From assembly GCF_003351025.1 (NCBI RefSeq), contig NZ_QPCG01000004.1, positions 124,001-188,000 on the forward strand: DNA of 64,000 nucleotides, in the 5' to 3' direction. The position numbers were made by a program, and so were the translations under genes. This stretch comes from Mucilaginibacter endophyticus (GTDB lineage Bacteria > Bacteroidota > Bacteroidia > Sphingobacteriales > Sphingobacteriaceae). The notes below the pieces were generated by a model. The model worked only from the letters and a program-made list of their open reading frames with translations, had not been told where the DNA came from and ran no database searches. How positions within the stretch are numbered: position 1 is the first letter of the stretch; every line of letters begins with the position of its first letter. This document shows, piece by piece, positions 51,923 to 60,502 of the stretch.

Positions 51923-53605
51923 ATGAAGTTTAAACATCTGCTTCTTATTTCCCTCTCTTTCGCTACCGTTTCGGTATCGGCACAAAAAAAGAAAACTACA
52001 ACAACGCCCGCTGCGTCTGCATCAATTCCCCGCCCAAAACTGGTTGTGGGTTTAGTGGTTGACCAAATGCGCTGGGATTACCTGTACCGTTATTATGACC
52101 GTTACCAAACCGGTGGTTTTAAACGCATGCTTAATGAAGGTTTCACCTGCGAAAACACTAATATCGACTATATCCCGACTGTAACAGCGGCCGGCCACAC
52201 TTGCATTTACACCGGTTCTATCCCTGCCCTGCATGGTATAGTTGGTAACGATTTTATTATCCAGGCTACAGGCAAATCAATGTATTGTACTGACGATAGC
52301 ACTGTTGTTGCTGTTGGTAGTACTTCAAAAGCAGGACAAATGTCGCCCCGTAATTTATTGGTTAGCACAATTACCGATGAGTTGAGGCTTGCTACTAATT
52401 TCCGTTCAAAAGTTATCGGTATTGCCTTGAAAGACCGCGGCGGTATCCTGCCTGCAGGTCACTCGGCAAATGCAGCTTACTGGTTTGATGATGCAAGCGG
52501 CAACTGGATCACCAGTACTTATTATATGAATGACCTGCCTGCCTGGGTTAAAACTTTCAACGGTCAAAAAATTGCTGAAAAATACCTAAAACAGGATTGG
52601 AACCCATTATACCCTATTGATACTTACGTACAAAGTGCCCCTGATAATAGCGACCGTTACGAAGGCAAATTTTCAGGTGCTGCTACACCAACCCTGCCGG
52701 TAAAAACATCTGAATTGTATAAAGGCCGCATCGGTATGATCCGCTCTACTCCTTTCGGCAACACCATGACCCTTGACCTGGCTAAAGCGGCCATTGAGGG
52801 CGAAAAACTGGGTAAAAATACCGTAACCGACTTTTTAGCAGTAAGTCTTTCATCAACAGATTATGTTGGTCACCAGTTTGGCCCTAACTCGGTTGAGGTT
52901 GAAGACACTTATTTAAGGCTTGACCAGGACCTGGCAGCATTTTTTAATTATTTAGATGCTACTGTTGGTAAAGGCAATTATTCGGTATTTCTGAGTGCCG
53001 ACCATGGCGCTGCCCACAATCCTAACTTTTTAAAAGATCATAACATCCCCGCAGGTGTTTGGGACGACAGCAAAGCCGCGAAAGAAATGAACACCATGAT
53101 CAGCGATAAATACAAAGTGAACAACCTGATCATCAGCATGGATAATTACCAGGTTAACTTCAATAACGCGGCCCTTGCAAAAGCAGGCGTTAGCGAAGAA
53201 GCTATAAAACTGGATTGCATTGAATACCTAAAAAAACAATCGGGTATTGCCTATGCCATCGACCTGCAAAAAATCCAGGAAGCTAATATTCCTGACGATT
53301 TGCGCAGCATGATCATTAACGGTTACAACGCAGAGCATAGTGGAGCAATCCAAATCATTTTGAAACCGGCATGGTATACCGGTCATGGTTCTAATGACCG
53401 CGGCCCAACCGGCACTACACATGGTACCTGGAACCCGTATGATTCGCACATTCCAATGGTGTTTATGGGCTGGGGTATTAAACATGGCAGCCTTACCCGC
53501 CAAACACACATGACTGATATTTCGGCTACTATAGCATCGTTATTACATATCCAGGCACCTAATGGCTGCGTGGGTAAAACTGTTAGCGAGGCGTTGAAGA
53601 ACTAA
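51923..53605 (+). CDS. pafA: Alkaline phosphatase, PafA-like
   Basis: 560 residues from the ATG at 51923 (MKFKHLLLISLSFATVSVSA), a signal peptide; an upstream frame to 51869 is not needed. Metal-site strand VVGLVVDQMRWDYLYRY, nucleophile region NIDYIPTVTAAGHTCIYTGS with Thr in the PTVT position, metal ligands in FLSADHGAAHN, and the late His in YTGHGSNDRGPTGTTHG. PafA enzymes are zinc-dependent periplasmic phosphomonoesterases, often expressed independently of phosphate status in Bacteroidota. Followed by a strong terminator. Confidence 0.92.
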   Translation: MKFKHLLLISLSFATVSVSAQKKKTTTTPAASASIPRPKLVVGLVVDQMRWDYLYRYYDRYQTGGFKRMLNEGFTCENTNIDYIPTVTAAGHTCIYTGSIPALHGIVGNDFIIQATGKSMYCTDDSTVVAVGSTSKAGQMSPRNLLVSTITDELRLATNFRSKVIGIALKDRGGILPAGHSANAAYWFDDASGNWITSTYYMNDLPAWVKTFNGQKIAEKYLKQDWNPLYPIDTYVQSAPDNSDRYEGKFSGAATPTLPVKTSELYKGRIGMIRSTPFGNTMTLDLAKAAIEGEKLGKNTVTDFLAVSLSSTDYVGHQFGPNSVEVEDTYLRLDQDLAAFFNYLDATVGKGNYSVFLSADHGAAHNPNFLKDHNIPAGVWDDSKAAKEMNTMISDKYKVNNLIISMDNYQVNFNNAALAKAGVSEEAIKLDCIEYLKKQSGIAYAIDLQKIQEANIPDDLRSMIINGYNAEHSGAIQIILKPAWYTGHGSNDRGPTGTTHGTWNPYDSHIPMVFMGWGIKHGSLTRQTHMTDISATIASLLHIQAPNGCVGKTVSEALKN

Positions 53606-53623
53606 GTTGTAAGTTTTTCGTAC

Positions 53624-53676
53624 AAAGTCCTGAGTTAAAGCACAGCCAAACGGCCTTGTTTGGCTCGGGACTTTTT
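53624..53676 (+). terminator. Terminator after the phosphatase gene
   Basis: A two-part stem: AAAGTCCTGAG with CTCGGGACTTT, enclosing AGCCAAAC with GTTTGGCT, followed by TT. It covers the alternative TTG start of the next gene, which supports the ATG at 53693. Confidence 0.75.
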
Positions 53677-53692
53677 AATTTGGAAAAAAGCG

Positions 53693-54319
53693 ATGAAAAA
53701 ATATATCTCCAGATTTCATTACGTTACACAGGATATGCCGGGCCGAAGCCATGTGCAGCAGGTACAAATTGCTTGCGGCGCAGGCGCAAACTGGGTGCAA
53801 TATCATTGCATGAGTAAACCCGAAGACGAACTGATTGACGAAATAAACGAGATAGCCGAAATTTGCGACGATTGGGGAGCAACCCTTATCATCGCCAACC
53901 ATTATGATTTGATTGACCGGGTTGACGCACAGGGTGTACATATTGATGATATCGACGCTGACCTCCCGACTATACGAAAAATTATCGGCGCGGATAAAAC
54001 CCTTGGCGCATCTGTTAATGACGCTGACGAACTACTAAAATTACAAAGCACCGGCGTAGTTGATTATTACGCCTATGGCCCGTTTTCATCTACTTTAACC
54101 GATGACTCGAACGATAGTGTCCCTCTTGGCTTTGGCGGATATCGTGAACTGGAAAAGCTGGGTATCAACATTCCTGTAATTGCCGCCGGCGGCATCCAAT
54201 TGGATGATGTAGAACCTTTGCTTCAAACAGGAATAGATGGAATAGCGGTATCATCGGCTATAAATCTCGTTTCTGATCCGGCAGCAAGCATTAAGGAGTT
54301 TTATAGAAAGATGTATTGA
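53693..54319 (+). CDS. thiE: Thiamine phosphate synthase-like protein (ThiE family)
   Basis: 208 residues. TIM-barrel markers of ThiE: ANWVQYHCMSKPEDEL (VQ.R.K position), ANHYDLIDRVDAQGVHIDDI, LGASVNDADELL, VDYYAYGPFSSTLTDDSN and PVIAAGGIQLDDVEPLLQTG (in part) before GIAVSSAI. ThiE joins the thiazole and pyrimidine phosphates of thiamine. Some active-site basics are replaced (His-Cys in place of the usual Arg), so activity is plausible but not certain. The gene 54638-55210, a thiamine pyrophosphokinase relative, supports a thiamine salvage role. Confidence 0.8.
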   Translation: MKKYISRFHYVTQDMPGRSHVQQVQIACGAGANWVQYHCMSKPEDELIDEINEIAEICDDWGATLIIANHYDLIDRVDAQGVHIDDIDADLPTIRKIIGADKTLGASVNDADELLKLQSTGVVDYYAYGPFSSTLTDDSNDSVPLGFGGYRELEKLGINIPVIAAGGIQLDDVEPLLQTGIDGIAVSSAINLVSDPAASIKEFYRKMY

Positions 54320-54340
54320 TGGTGAGCCGCCCTCTATCCC

Positions 54341-54480
54341 CTGTCATTTCGATACGAGGAACGAGTGAGAAATCTTATACGTCTTGCTGATTCCGCACGC
54401 GTATCAGATTTGCTTAACGTACAAGATTTCTCTTTCGCTCCTGGCACACTTCCCCTACCATGCTCTATCGAAATGACATC
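54341..54480. repeat. Dispersed palindromic repeat family A, copy 2
   Basis: CTGTCATTTCGATACGAGG ... TCTATCGAAATGACATC, with inner GAGAAATCTTATACG and CGTACAAGATTTCTC. It lies between the two thiamine-type genes. Confidence 0.85.
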
Positions 54481-54637
54481 GATTTTAAAAAGACCCCGTT
54501 TCCTAATAGTCACTTGGACTAAACTATTTAAAAAAAGCGATTCTACCGTCATAAAACATTGATTTGGTTTCAGCAATCAATAAAAACCTCATCTTTATAT
54601 TTTCATTTAATATTCATCTGTTCCATCTACATTAGCA

Positions 54638-55210
54638 ATGTCATCACATCATATAGTTCGCGAAAAACAGGAGCCTGCTTTACTGGTTTTAAGTATGGAT
54701 ACTTTTGACGAGGAAATGCTTGGTCAGTTGTTGGAGTGGAGCCCTACGGTGATTTGCACAACCGATACTGCAGAAAAACTGAACACCTCGGGCATCAAGG
54801 TTGACTGGATAATTAGCGATGGTGATGCAGGTGATTTGCAATCGGATGTAAAGCTGATGCCAACCGGCGAGGATAACTCGGCCGGCGCTGCTTTAAAATA
54901 CCTGGTAACGCATAATTACCCGGCGGTTAATGTGGTTACTGATGTACTGGAGCTGAAAGATTTTTTGTTTTATGCTGATAAAATAAGCCTGGTAATTTTC
55001 AGGGAGCAACAAAAGATCTACCCGGTTAATTCGGGTTTCAGTAAGTGGAAACCGGCAGGCGACTTCATTGAATTGCTTTCGCACCCTTCGGGCTTGCAAT
55101 TAAGCGGGCTTGAAGCCGTTGGCGGCAACAGGTATAAAACCACACACGATGGCTTTTTTACCCTTCAGTTTGAGCAATCTTTTTTGTTCATTGCCGAGGA
55201 TATAGCGTAG
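54638..55210 (+). CDS. Thiamine pyrophosphokinase-like protein, degenerate active site
   Basis: 190 residues. The outline matches thiamine pyrophosphokinase: a first strand with a partner loop (TVICTTDTAEKLNTSGIKVD), WIISDGDAGDL at the place of the GDFDS motif, NSAGAALKYLV at the place of the D-x-TD helix, and a C-terminal beta region ending GFFTLQFEQSFLFIAED. Several catalytic acids of true kinases are changed (GDFDS to SDGDAG, TD to SA). It may bind thiamine rather than make TPP, or use altered chemistry. Downstream of the ThiE-like gene but separated by repeat A. Confidence 0.65.
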   Translation: MSSHHIVREKQEPALLVLSMDTFDEEMLGQLLEWSPTVICTTDTAEKLNTSGIKVDWIISDGDAGDLQSDVKLMPTGEDNSAGAALKYLVTHNYPAVNVVTDVLELKDFLFYADKISLVIFREQQKIYPVNSGFSKWKPAGDFIELLSHPSGLQLSGLEAVGGNRYKTTHDGFFTLQFEQSFLFIAEDIA

Positions 55211-55360
55211 CGAAACCGGCGACCTGTACGTATAGATAGTATTGGTTCGCTTTTTGAGTAAAAAATAATTTAAAACGCGTTAAACCGTTTAAACATTTAA
55301 TAGTCTATATATTTATATCAGCAAAAAATATTATGCTGATCAGTTAAAAATTCTTTCATC

Positions 55361-56482
55361 ATGAAAAGGACATATAAAAATCTATTAACAATTGCTTTAG
55401 GAGGCTTGTTGAGCCTGTCTTTAGCATTCAATGCTGATGCACAACGTGGCGGCGGTGGTTCTCGTGGTGGCGGCGGTGGCGGAGGAGGCGGTGGCTCAAG
55501 ATCGTCAGGCGGCGGTGGTGGCGGAGGCGGTAGTTTTTCCCGTCCTTCAGGTGGCAGTTTTTCACGCCCTTCAACCTCGTTTAACGGTAGCACCCGTACC
55601 GCGATAGCTGCACCACAACGTAGCTATGGCACCGATTCACGTAGTAGCTACGGCACTCCGCAACAACGCAGCTATGGTGGTATCAGGCCAAACAGCTCAT
55701 CAATAGCACCACAACGCAGCTATGGCAGCACTGCCCGTGTATACAATGGCACTCGTGGCGGTTATGCAACTGTAGACAGAAGAGTTTACAATGGCGGTCG
55801 TGGTACCTATTACAGAGGCGGTGGTTACGCCTATGGTGGTCGCAGGGTTTATCCTGGCACTTACCACTACGGTGGCCGTGGCGGTTACTTTGGCAGTCAC
55901 TACTACTATCCATACCGTAACTATTATAATTCGTTTTATTATCCACGTTTAGGTTTTAGCATAGGTTTCTTGCCATACGGCTACTATCCTTTCTGGTGGG
56001 GCGATTACCAATACTACTACAGCGATGGTTTGTACTATCGTCAGTACAACGATCAATATACCGTTGTTGAGCCTCCAATTGGTGCCGAGATCAAAACCTT
56101 GCCATCAGGTGCAGAATCAATCATGATCAACGGCGAGCAGTATTATGAGTTGAATGGTGTTTACTATCAGCCATATACTAAAGACGATGGATCAACAGTT
56201 TACGTGATTGCCGGTAAAGACGGTCAGTTAAATACCGATCAGGGTAACGGCGATGGCAGCAGTGTTGATCAGGGCCCGCAAATTGGCGACATTGTAACCC
56301 AATTACCAGCTGATTGCAGGAAGATCAAGATCAATGGCGAAAAGCTATTTGTATCTCCTGATGGTTACTACTACCAGGAAACTCAAAATGGCGACAACAA
56401 AGCTTACAAAATTGTAGGTACTCCGTCAGATGATCCTGAAGATAATAATAACGACAGCGATCAAAATCCTAACCAACAGTAA
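55361..56482 (+). CDS. Gly/Tyr-rich secreted protein with DUF6515 domain
   Basis: 373 residues. Signal peptide 1-28 (ending NADAQ). Residues 29-70 are almost pure glycine with Arg/Ser, then 80-170 repeats of QRSYG, RGGY and YGGR types, then a Tyr-rich hydrophobic stretch (YYPYRNYYNSFYYPRLGF). The C-terminal 180 residues contain two DUF6515-type units (IGAEIKTLPSGAESIMINGE and IGDIVTQLPADCRKIKINGE, each followed by a Tyr-rich strand). Possibly an envelope surface or adhesive protein. Function is unknown. Own terminator at 56509-56542. Confidence 0.8.
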   Translation: MKRTYKNLLTIALGGLLSLSLAFNADAQRGGGGSRGGGGGGGGGGSRSSGGGGGGGGSFSRPSGGSFSRPSTSFNGSTRTAIAAPQRSYGTDSRSSYGTPQQRSYGGIRPNSSSIAPQRSYGSTARVYNGTRGGYATVDRRVYNGGRGTYYRGGGYAYGGRRVYPGTYHYGGRGGYFGSHYYYPYRNYYNSFYYPRLGFSIGFLPYGYYPFWWGDYQYYYSDGLYYRQYNDQYTVVEPPIGAEIKTLPSGAESIMINGEQYYELNGVYYQPYTKDDGSTVYVIAGKDGQLNTDQGNGDGSSVDQGPQIGDIVTQLPADCRKIKINGEKLFVSPDGYYYQETQNGDNKAYKIVGTPSDDPEDNNNDSDQNPNQQ

Positions 56483-56508
56483 TTAATAAAAATTCGAATA
56501 TATATTGC

Positions 56509-56542
56509 AAAGGCTGCTTCCGTAATGGAGGCAGCCTTTTTT
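56509..56542 (+). terminator. Terminator of the DUF6515 gene
   Basis: AAAGGCTGCTTCC and GGAGGCAGCCTTT, 13-bp stem with one mismatch or wobble, five-base loop, then TTT. Confidence 0.85.
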
Positions 56543-56582
56543 GTTGATGTGTTGTTCCATGCTTTCAGTAAGAAATCGCAAA

Positions 56583-56729
56583 ATTGTCATTTCGAACGAA
56601 CCAATTGGAGCTGTGTGCAAGGGTGAGGAGAAATCTTATACACCCAGTACTGAGGTTAAGCAGGGCGTATAAGATTTCTCTTTCGCCCCAACGCTCCTTC
56701 CCGGCGGTGCTCTATCGAAATGACATTTT
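56583..56729. repeat. Dispersed palindromic repeat family A, copy 3
   Basis: TTGTCATTTCGAACGAACC ... CTCTATCGAAATGACATTTT, inner GAGAAATCTTATAC and GTATAAGATTTCTC. Lies between DUF6515 and rarA. Confidence 0.85.
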
Positions 56730-56820
56730 TCCATTACTTCCTTTTTTAAGCAATTGGGGTTGCTTCATTAATTACTAATTTTTTTAGGATTTAGCGTTTT
56801 CTTTTCTGAATTTTACTTTT

Positions 56821-58101
56821 ATGAATAACCTCCCGCCATTAGCCGAACGTATGCGCCCCAAATCGCTTAACGATTACGTTGGGCAAAAACATCTTGTTGG
56901 ACAGGGAGCTGTTCTGCGTAAAGCCATCGAATCGGGCTCGTTGCCATCAATGATATTTTGGGGGCCGCCAGGCGTTGGTAAAACAACGTTGGCCTATATC
57001 ATTTCGCAATCGCTTTTTCGGCCGTTTTTTGCTTTGAGTGCCATCAATTCGGGAGTTAAGGATGTACGCGAGGTAATAGAAAAAGCATCTCAGTTAAAAG
57101 AACAAGGTGCCATACTGCCGATATTATTTATTGATGAGATCCACCGTTTTTCCAAATCCCAGCAGGATTCTCTTTTAGGTGCCGTAGAACGGGGCATAGT
57201 TACCCTGATAGGCGCTACTACCGAAAATCCATCCTTCGAGGTTATCTCGGCTTTGCTCTCACGGTGCCAGGTTTACATATTGCAACCACTTTCCGAAACC
57301 GACCTGATTGACCTGCTAAACAAATCCATGCAGGAAGATGTGGTTTTGAAGGAAAAAAACATCACCATAAAAGATTACGAAGCTTTACTGCGCCTTTCGG
57401 GAGGCGATGCCCGCAAGCTGCTCAATATTTTTGAGTTGCTGATCAATGCCTTCGACACCCAGGAAATAATATTAACCGATGAAGTTGTACTGGAACATGT
57501 GCAGCAAAACATGGCTCTGTATGACAAAACAGGCGAGCAGCACTATGACATTATTTCGGCCTTTATCAAATCTATGCGGGGTTCTGATCCTAACGGTGCG
57601 GTTTACTGGCTGGCGCGTATGATAGTGGGCGGCGAAGATCCGCTGTTTATCGCCCGCCGTATGCTCATTCTCGCCTCCGAAGATATTGGCAACGCTAATC
57701 CAAACGCCCTGCTGCTGGCACAAAGCTGCTTTGAAGCGGTTAATAAAATAGGCATGCCCGAATCGCAGCTGATATTATCGCAAACAGCTATTTATCTGGC
57801 TACTTCTCCTAAAAGTAACTCTGCTACTACAGCCATAGGTGCAGCTATAGCCCTGGTGCGCCAAACCGGCGATTTACCAGTGCCGCTGCATTTGCGGAAT
57901 GCCCCAACCAAGTTTATGAAAAATATAGGCTACGGAAAGGACTACAAATACGCCCATAGCTACGAGGGCAATTTTACTGATCTTGATTTCCTGCCCGACG
58001 CCCTCCGCGGAACAAAAATTTATGATCCCGGTAACAATGCGCGCGAAAATGAATCAAAAGAAAAGTTAAGAAAACTTTGGGGCGACAGGTATAAATACTA
58101 A
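56821..58101 (+). CDS. rarA: Replication-associated recombination protein RarA (MgsA)
   Basis: 426 residues, normal length. AAA+ ATPase: Walker A IFWGPPGVGKTTLAYIIS, Walker B LPILFIDEIHRFSKSQQDSL, sensor 1 LIGATTENPSFEV, and arginine finger LLSRCQVY. The N-terminal MRPKSLNDYVGQKHLVG and C-terminal tetramerisation region (EDIGNANPNALLLAQSCF) are typical. It works at stalled replication forks, binding single-strand/double-strand junctions. Solitary gene. Confidence 0.96.
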   Translation: MNNLPPLAERMRPKSLNDYVGQKHLVGQGAVLRKAIESGSLPSMIFWGPPGVGKTTLAYIISQSLFRPFFALSAINSGVKDVREVIEKASQLKEQGAILPILFIDEIHRFSKSQQDSLLGAVERGIVTLIGATTENPSFEVISALLSRCQVYILQPLSETDLIDLLNKSMQEDVVLKEKNITIKDYEALLRLSGGDARKLLNIFELLINAFDTQEIILTDEVVLEHVQQNMALYDKTGEQHYDIISAFIKSMRGSDPNGAVYWLARMIVGGEDPLFIARRMLILASEDIGNANPNALLLAQSCFEAVNKIGMPESQLILSQTAIYLATSPKSNSATTAIGAAIALVRQTGDLPVPLHLRNAPTKFMKNIGYGKDYKYAHSYEGNFTDLDFLPDALRGTKIYDPGNNARENESKEKLRKLWGDRYKY

Positions 58102-58170
58102 TTTAAGCCTTGCTTTCAAAGGGTATATCTTTAACTAAACCTATACCTTAACCCTTAACTGTCTATATCT

Positions 58171-59646
58171 ATGATCACTACCTTCCTCGGGCACGAACTA
58201 AAAGCTTTCTGGCGGTCAAAAAACACAGGTAAAAGTATCGCTATCCGCGTGGTAATGGCCTTACTTATCCTTTATCTTTTTGCCTGCATTTTGTTTGCGG
58301 GGCTATTTTTAAATAAAATTTTGGAAGCAGCCTTTCCGCATGATGACGTGGTGATCTCTTTTTGCGGCATTATCCTCCTTTACTTTTTGTTTGACCTGAT
58401 CATGCGCATGCAGTTGCAGGAGTTGCCTACCTTAAGGGTTCAACCCTATCTCCATTTGCCTGTTAAACGCAATACTGTAGTATCATACCTGGCTTTCACG
58501 GCTATGCTCTCGGTTTTTAACCTTTGGCCCATTATACTTTTTATCCCCTTTGTTTTAAAGGTGATCCTGACTGACTCGGGCGCTTTGCCGGCATTGGCCT
58601 TTGTACTGGCCATTTTAGGCTTTATGCTCTTCAACAATTACCTGGCCTTATTTATTAAGCGCAAGGCCAATTTAAACGGATGGGTTTTTCTGATATTCAT
58701 AGCAACACTGGGACTGATCATCACAGGCGATTTTAAATTCCACCTGTACTCAGTCCGTAATACTTCTTACCTCTATTTCGGGCATTTGCTCACTAAACCG
58801 GTATTAGTATTACTCCCTATGATACTTGCTGTAGCCATGTACTACATCAATTTTGCCTACTTAAAGCAAAATCTCTACCTCGAAGAATTAAGCTCACGCA
58901 AGGCATCAGCCTATAAAAGCAGCACAGAGTTTCCGTTGTTAAACCGGTTTGGAAAGGTTGGCGATCTGGTAGCTAATGAGCTGAAATTGATTTTCCGCAA
59001 CAAGCGCCCTCGCTCGGCACTGGTTATGGGCTTATTCTTTATGTTTTATGGGCTCATATTTTATACCAACAGCCATTACGGACAAACCTGGTACATTTTT
59101 GTTGGCATGTTCATGACGGGTATTTTCATCATTAACTACGGTCAGTTCATGTATAGCTGGCAGGCCGCGCATTTTGATGGTTTGTTGGTGAGCAAGATCA
59201 ACTTCCGCGATTTCTTGAAGGCTAAATACCTGTTGTTTACCATGGTATCAACGGTGGCCTTTATCCTAACCACACCTTATGCCTATTTTGGCTGGCACAT
59301 TGTATTAGTGCATTTTGTAATGTACCTGTGGAACATCGGCGTTAACACAACTATAGTGTTGTTTTTTGCTAACCGCAATGCAAAAAGCATCAACCTGTCA
59401 AAAGGCGCTTCATTTAACTGGGAAGGTGTAGGCGCTACGCAGATGCTCATCTCGTTCCCGCTTATGCTCACGCCATATATTATTTACCTCCCCTTCTCCC
59501 TGTTTAAGCATGCCGATATTGGGCTGGCCATGCTTGCCACTATAGGGATCATATTTGTTTTAACCCGCGACTTTTGGGTTAAAAAACTGGAAGAGGATTT
59601 TATACAAAAACGTTACACCATTGCCGAAGGCTTCAGAAATAAATAA
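58171..59646 (+). CDS. ABC exporter permease, DUF5687-type
   Basis: 491 residues with about 10-12 hydrophobic segments. It starts MITTFLGHELKAFWRSKNTG, an amphipathic stretch before the first helix, as in ABC-2-like permeases of Bacteroidota annotated DUF5687. A central cytoplasmic loop (LEELSSRKASAYKSSTEFPL) separates two halves. It pairs with the ATPase gene 3 bp downstream to form an ABC exporter. Substrate unknown. Confidence 0.85.
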   Translation: MITTFLGHELKAFWRSKNTGKSIAIRVVMALLILYLFACILFAGLFLNKILEAAFPHDDVVISFCGIILLYFLFDLIMRMQLQELPTLRVQPYLHLPVKRNTVVSYLAFTAMLSVFNLWPIILFIPFVLKVILTDSGALPALAFVLAILGFMLFNNYLALFIKRKANLNGWVFLIFIATLGLIITGDFKFHLYSVRNTSYLYFGHLLTKPVLVLLPMILAVAMYYINFAYLKQNLYLEELSSRKASAYKSSTEFPLLNRFGKVGDLVANELKLIFRNKRPRSALVMGLFFMFYGLIFYTNSHYGQTWYIFVGMFMTGIFIINYGQFMYSWQAAHFDGLLVSKINFRDFLKAKYLLFTMVSTVAFILTTPYAYFGWHIVLVHFVMYLWNIGVNTTIVLFFANRNAKSINLSKGASFNWEGVGATQMLISFPLMLTPYIIYLPFSLFKHADIGLAMLATIGIIFVLTRDFWVKKLEEDFIQKRYTIAEGFRNK

Positions 59647-59649
59647 AAC

Positions 59650-60366
59650 ATGATTGAAGTAAGAAATTTAAAAAAGATTTATAACGGCGTTACCGTTGTA
59701 GATGTACCAGCACTGCAAATCAATAAAGGTGAAAGCGTTGGCCTTGTGGGCAATAACGGCGCAGGAAAAACCACGCTGTTCCGGATGGTGCTTGATTTGA
59801 TCCGGGCCGAAAGTGGCGAAATCTTATCAAATGGCGAGGTTGTAGCCGGTCATGAAAAATGGAAAGATTACACCGCCGCCTATCTCGATGAAGGTTTTTT
59901 AATAGACTACCTCACGCCCGAAGAATATTTTTATTTCATAGGAGGATTGCACAATCTCAACAAGGCGCATGTTGATGAAGTATTAATAAGCCTCACCGAC
60001 TTTTTTAATGGCGAGATCCTGAAAAAAGGTAAATACATCCGCGATCTTTCTAAAGGAAATCAATGCAAGGTAGGTGTTGCATCCTGCTTGCTGCAAGAGC
60101 CTGAATTGTTAATGCTCGACGAGCCTTTCGCCAACATCGACCCAAGTACCCAGTTCAGACTTAAAAACCTGCTGAAAGACCTCAATAAAAGCAAAGGTGT
60201 AACCACCATAGTATCCAGTCACGATCTTAACCATATCACCGATGTTTGTGACAGGATCCTGCTGATGGAAAAGGGCGTGATCATTAAAGATATCGCAACC
60301 AGTTCATCTACGTTGAATGAGTTAGAGGCGTATTTTGGGGTACAAGTTGCCCCCCCCGCCCCCTAA
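59650..60366 (+). CDS. ABC transporter ATP-binding protein
   Basis: 238 residues. Walker A GLVGNNGAGKTTLFRMV, signature LSKGNQCKVGVA, Walker B ELLMLDEPFANIDPSTQ, switch His in SSHDLNHI. It drives the DUF5687 permease encoded directly upstream. The last residues VAPPAP and the TAA stop come from a C-rich repeat (60347-60375) whose inverted twin ends the convergent gene at 60483. Confidence 0.93.
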   Translation: MIEVRNLKKIYNGVTVVDVPALQINKGESVGLVGNNGAGKTTLFRMVLDLIRAESGEILSNGEVVAGHEKWKDYTAAYLDEGFLIDYLTPEEYFYFIGGLHNLNKAHVDEVLISLTDFFNGEILKKGKYIRDLSKGNQCKVGVASCLLQEPELLMLDEPFANIDPSTQFRLKNLLKDLNKSKGVTTIVSSHDLNHITDVCDRILLMEKGVIIKDIATSSSTLNELEAYFGVQVAPPAP

Positions 60367-60502
60367 AGGGGGTGCCTTTGATTTGCAAGGTTTATATTGC
60401 TTTCAAACAAAAAAGGCATTGCCGATGGCGATGCCTTTTTTGTTTATGCGTAAAAAGAGCAGCTTGAAGGTAAGCACCCCCTTTAGGGGGCGGGGGGGGC
60501 GA
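60347..60502. repeat. Inverted C-rich repeat pair forming both gene ends
   Basis: TTGCCCCCCCCGCCCCCTAA at 60347-60366 continues AGGGGGTGC; the inverse copy at 60474-60502 gives the same sequence on the other strand. Each supplies GCC CCC CCC GCC CCC TAA, encoding A-P-P-A-P-stop. Between them lies the terminator at 60409-60441. Confidence 0.9.
60409..60441. terminator. Bidirectional terminator between convergent genes
   Basis: AAAAAAGGCATTGCC and GGCGATGCCTTTTTT, a 15-bp stem with one wobble and a 3-nt loop. Confidence 0.9.

Noticed and set aside
55318..55593. Proline-rich minus-strand frame of 91 residues
   Set aside because: It is the antisense of the Gly-rich coding region of the DUF6515 protein.
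55440..55760. Possible tandem-repeat or CRISPR-like array
   Set aside because: The periodicity is codon repetition (GGC/GGT and QRSYG-type units) inside a clear open frame; there are no constant repeats with unique spacers.
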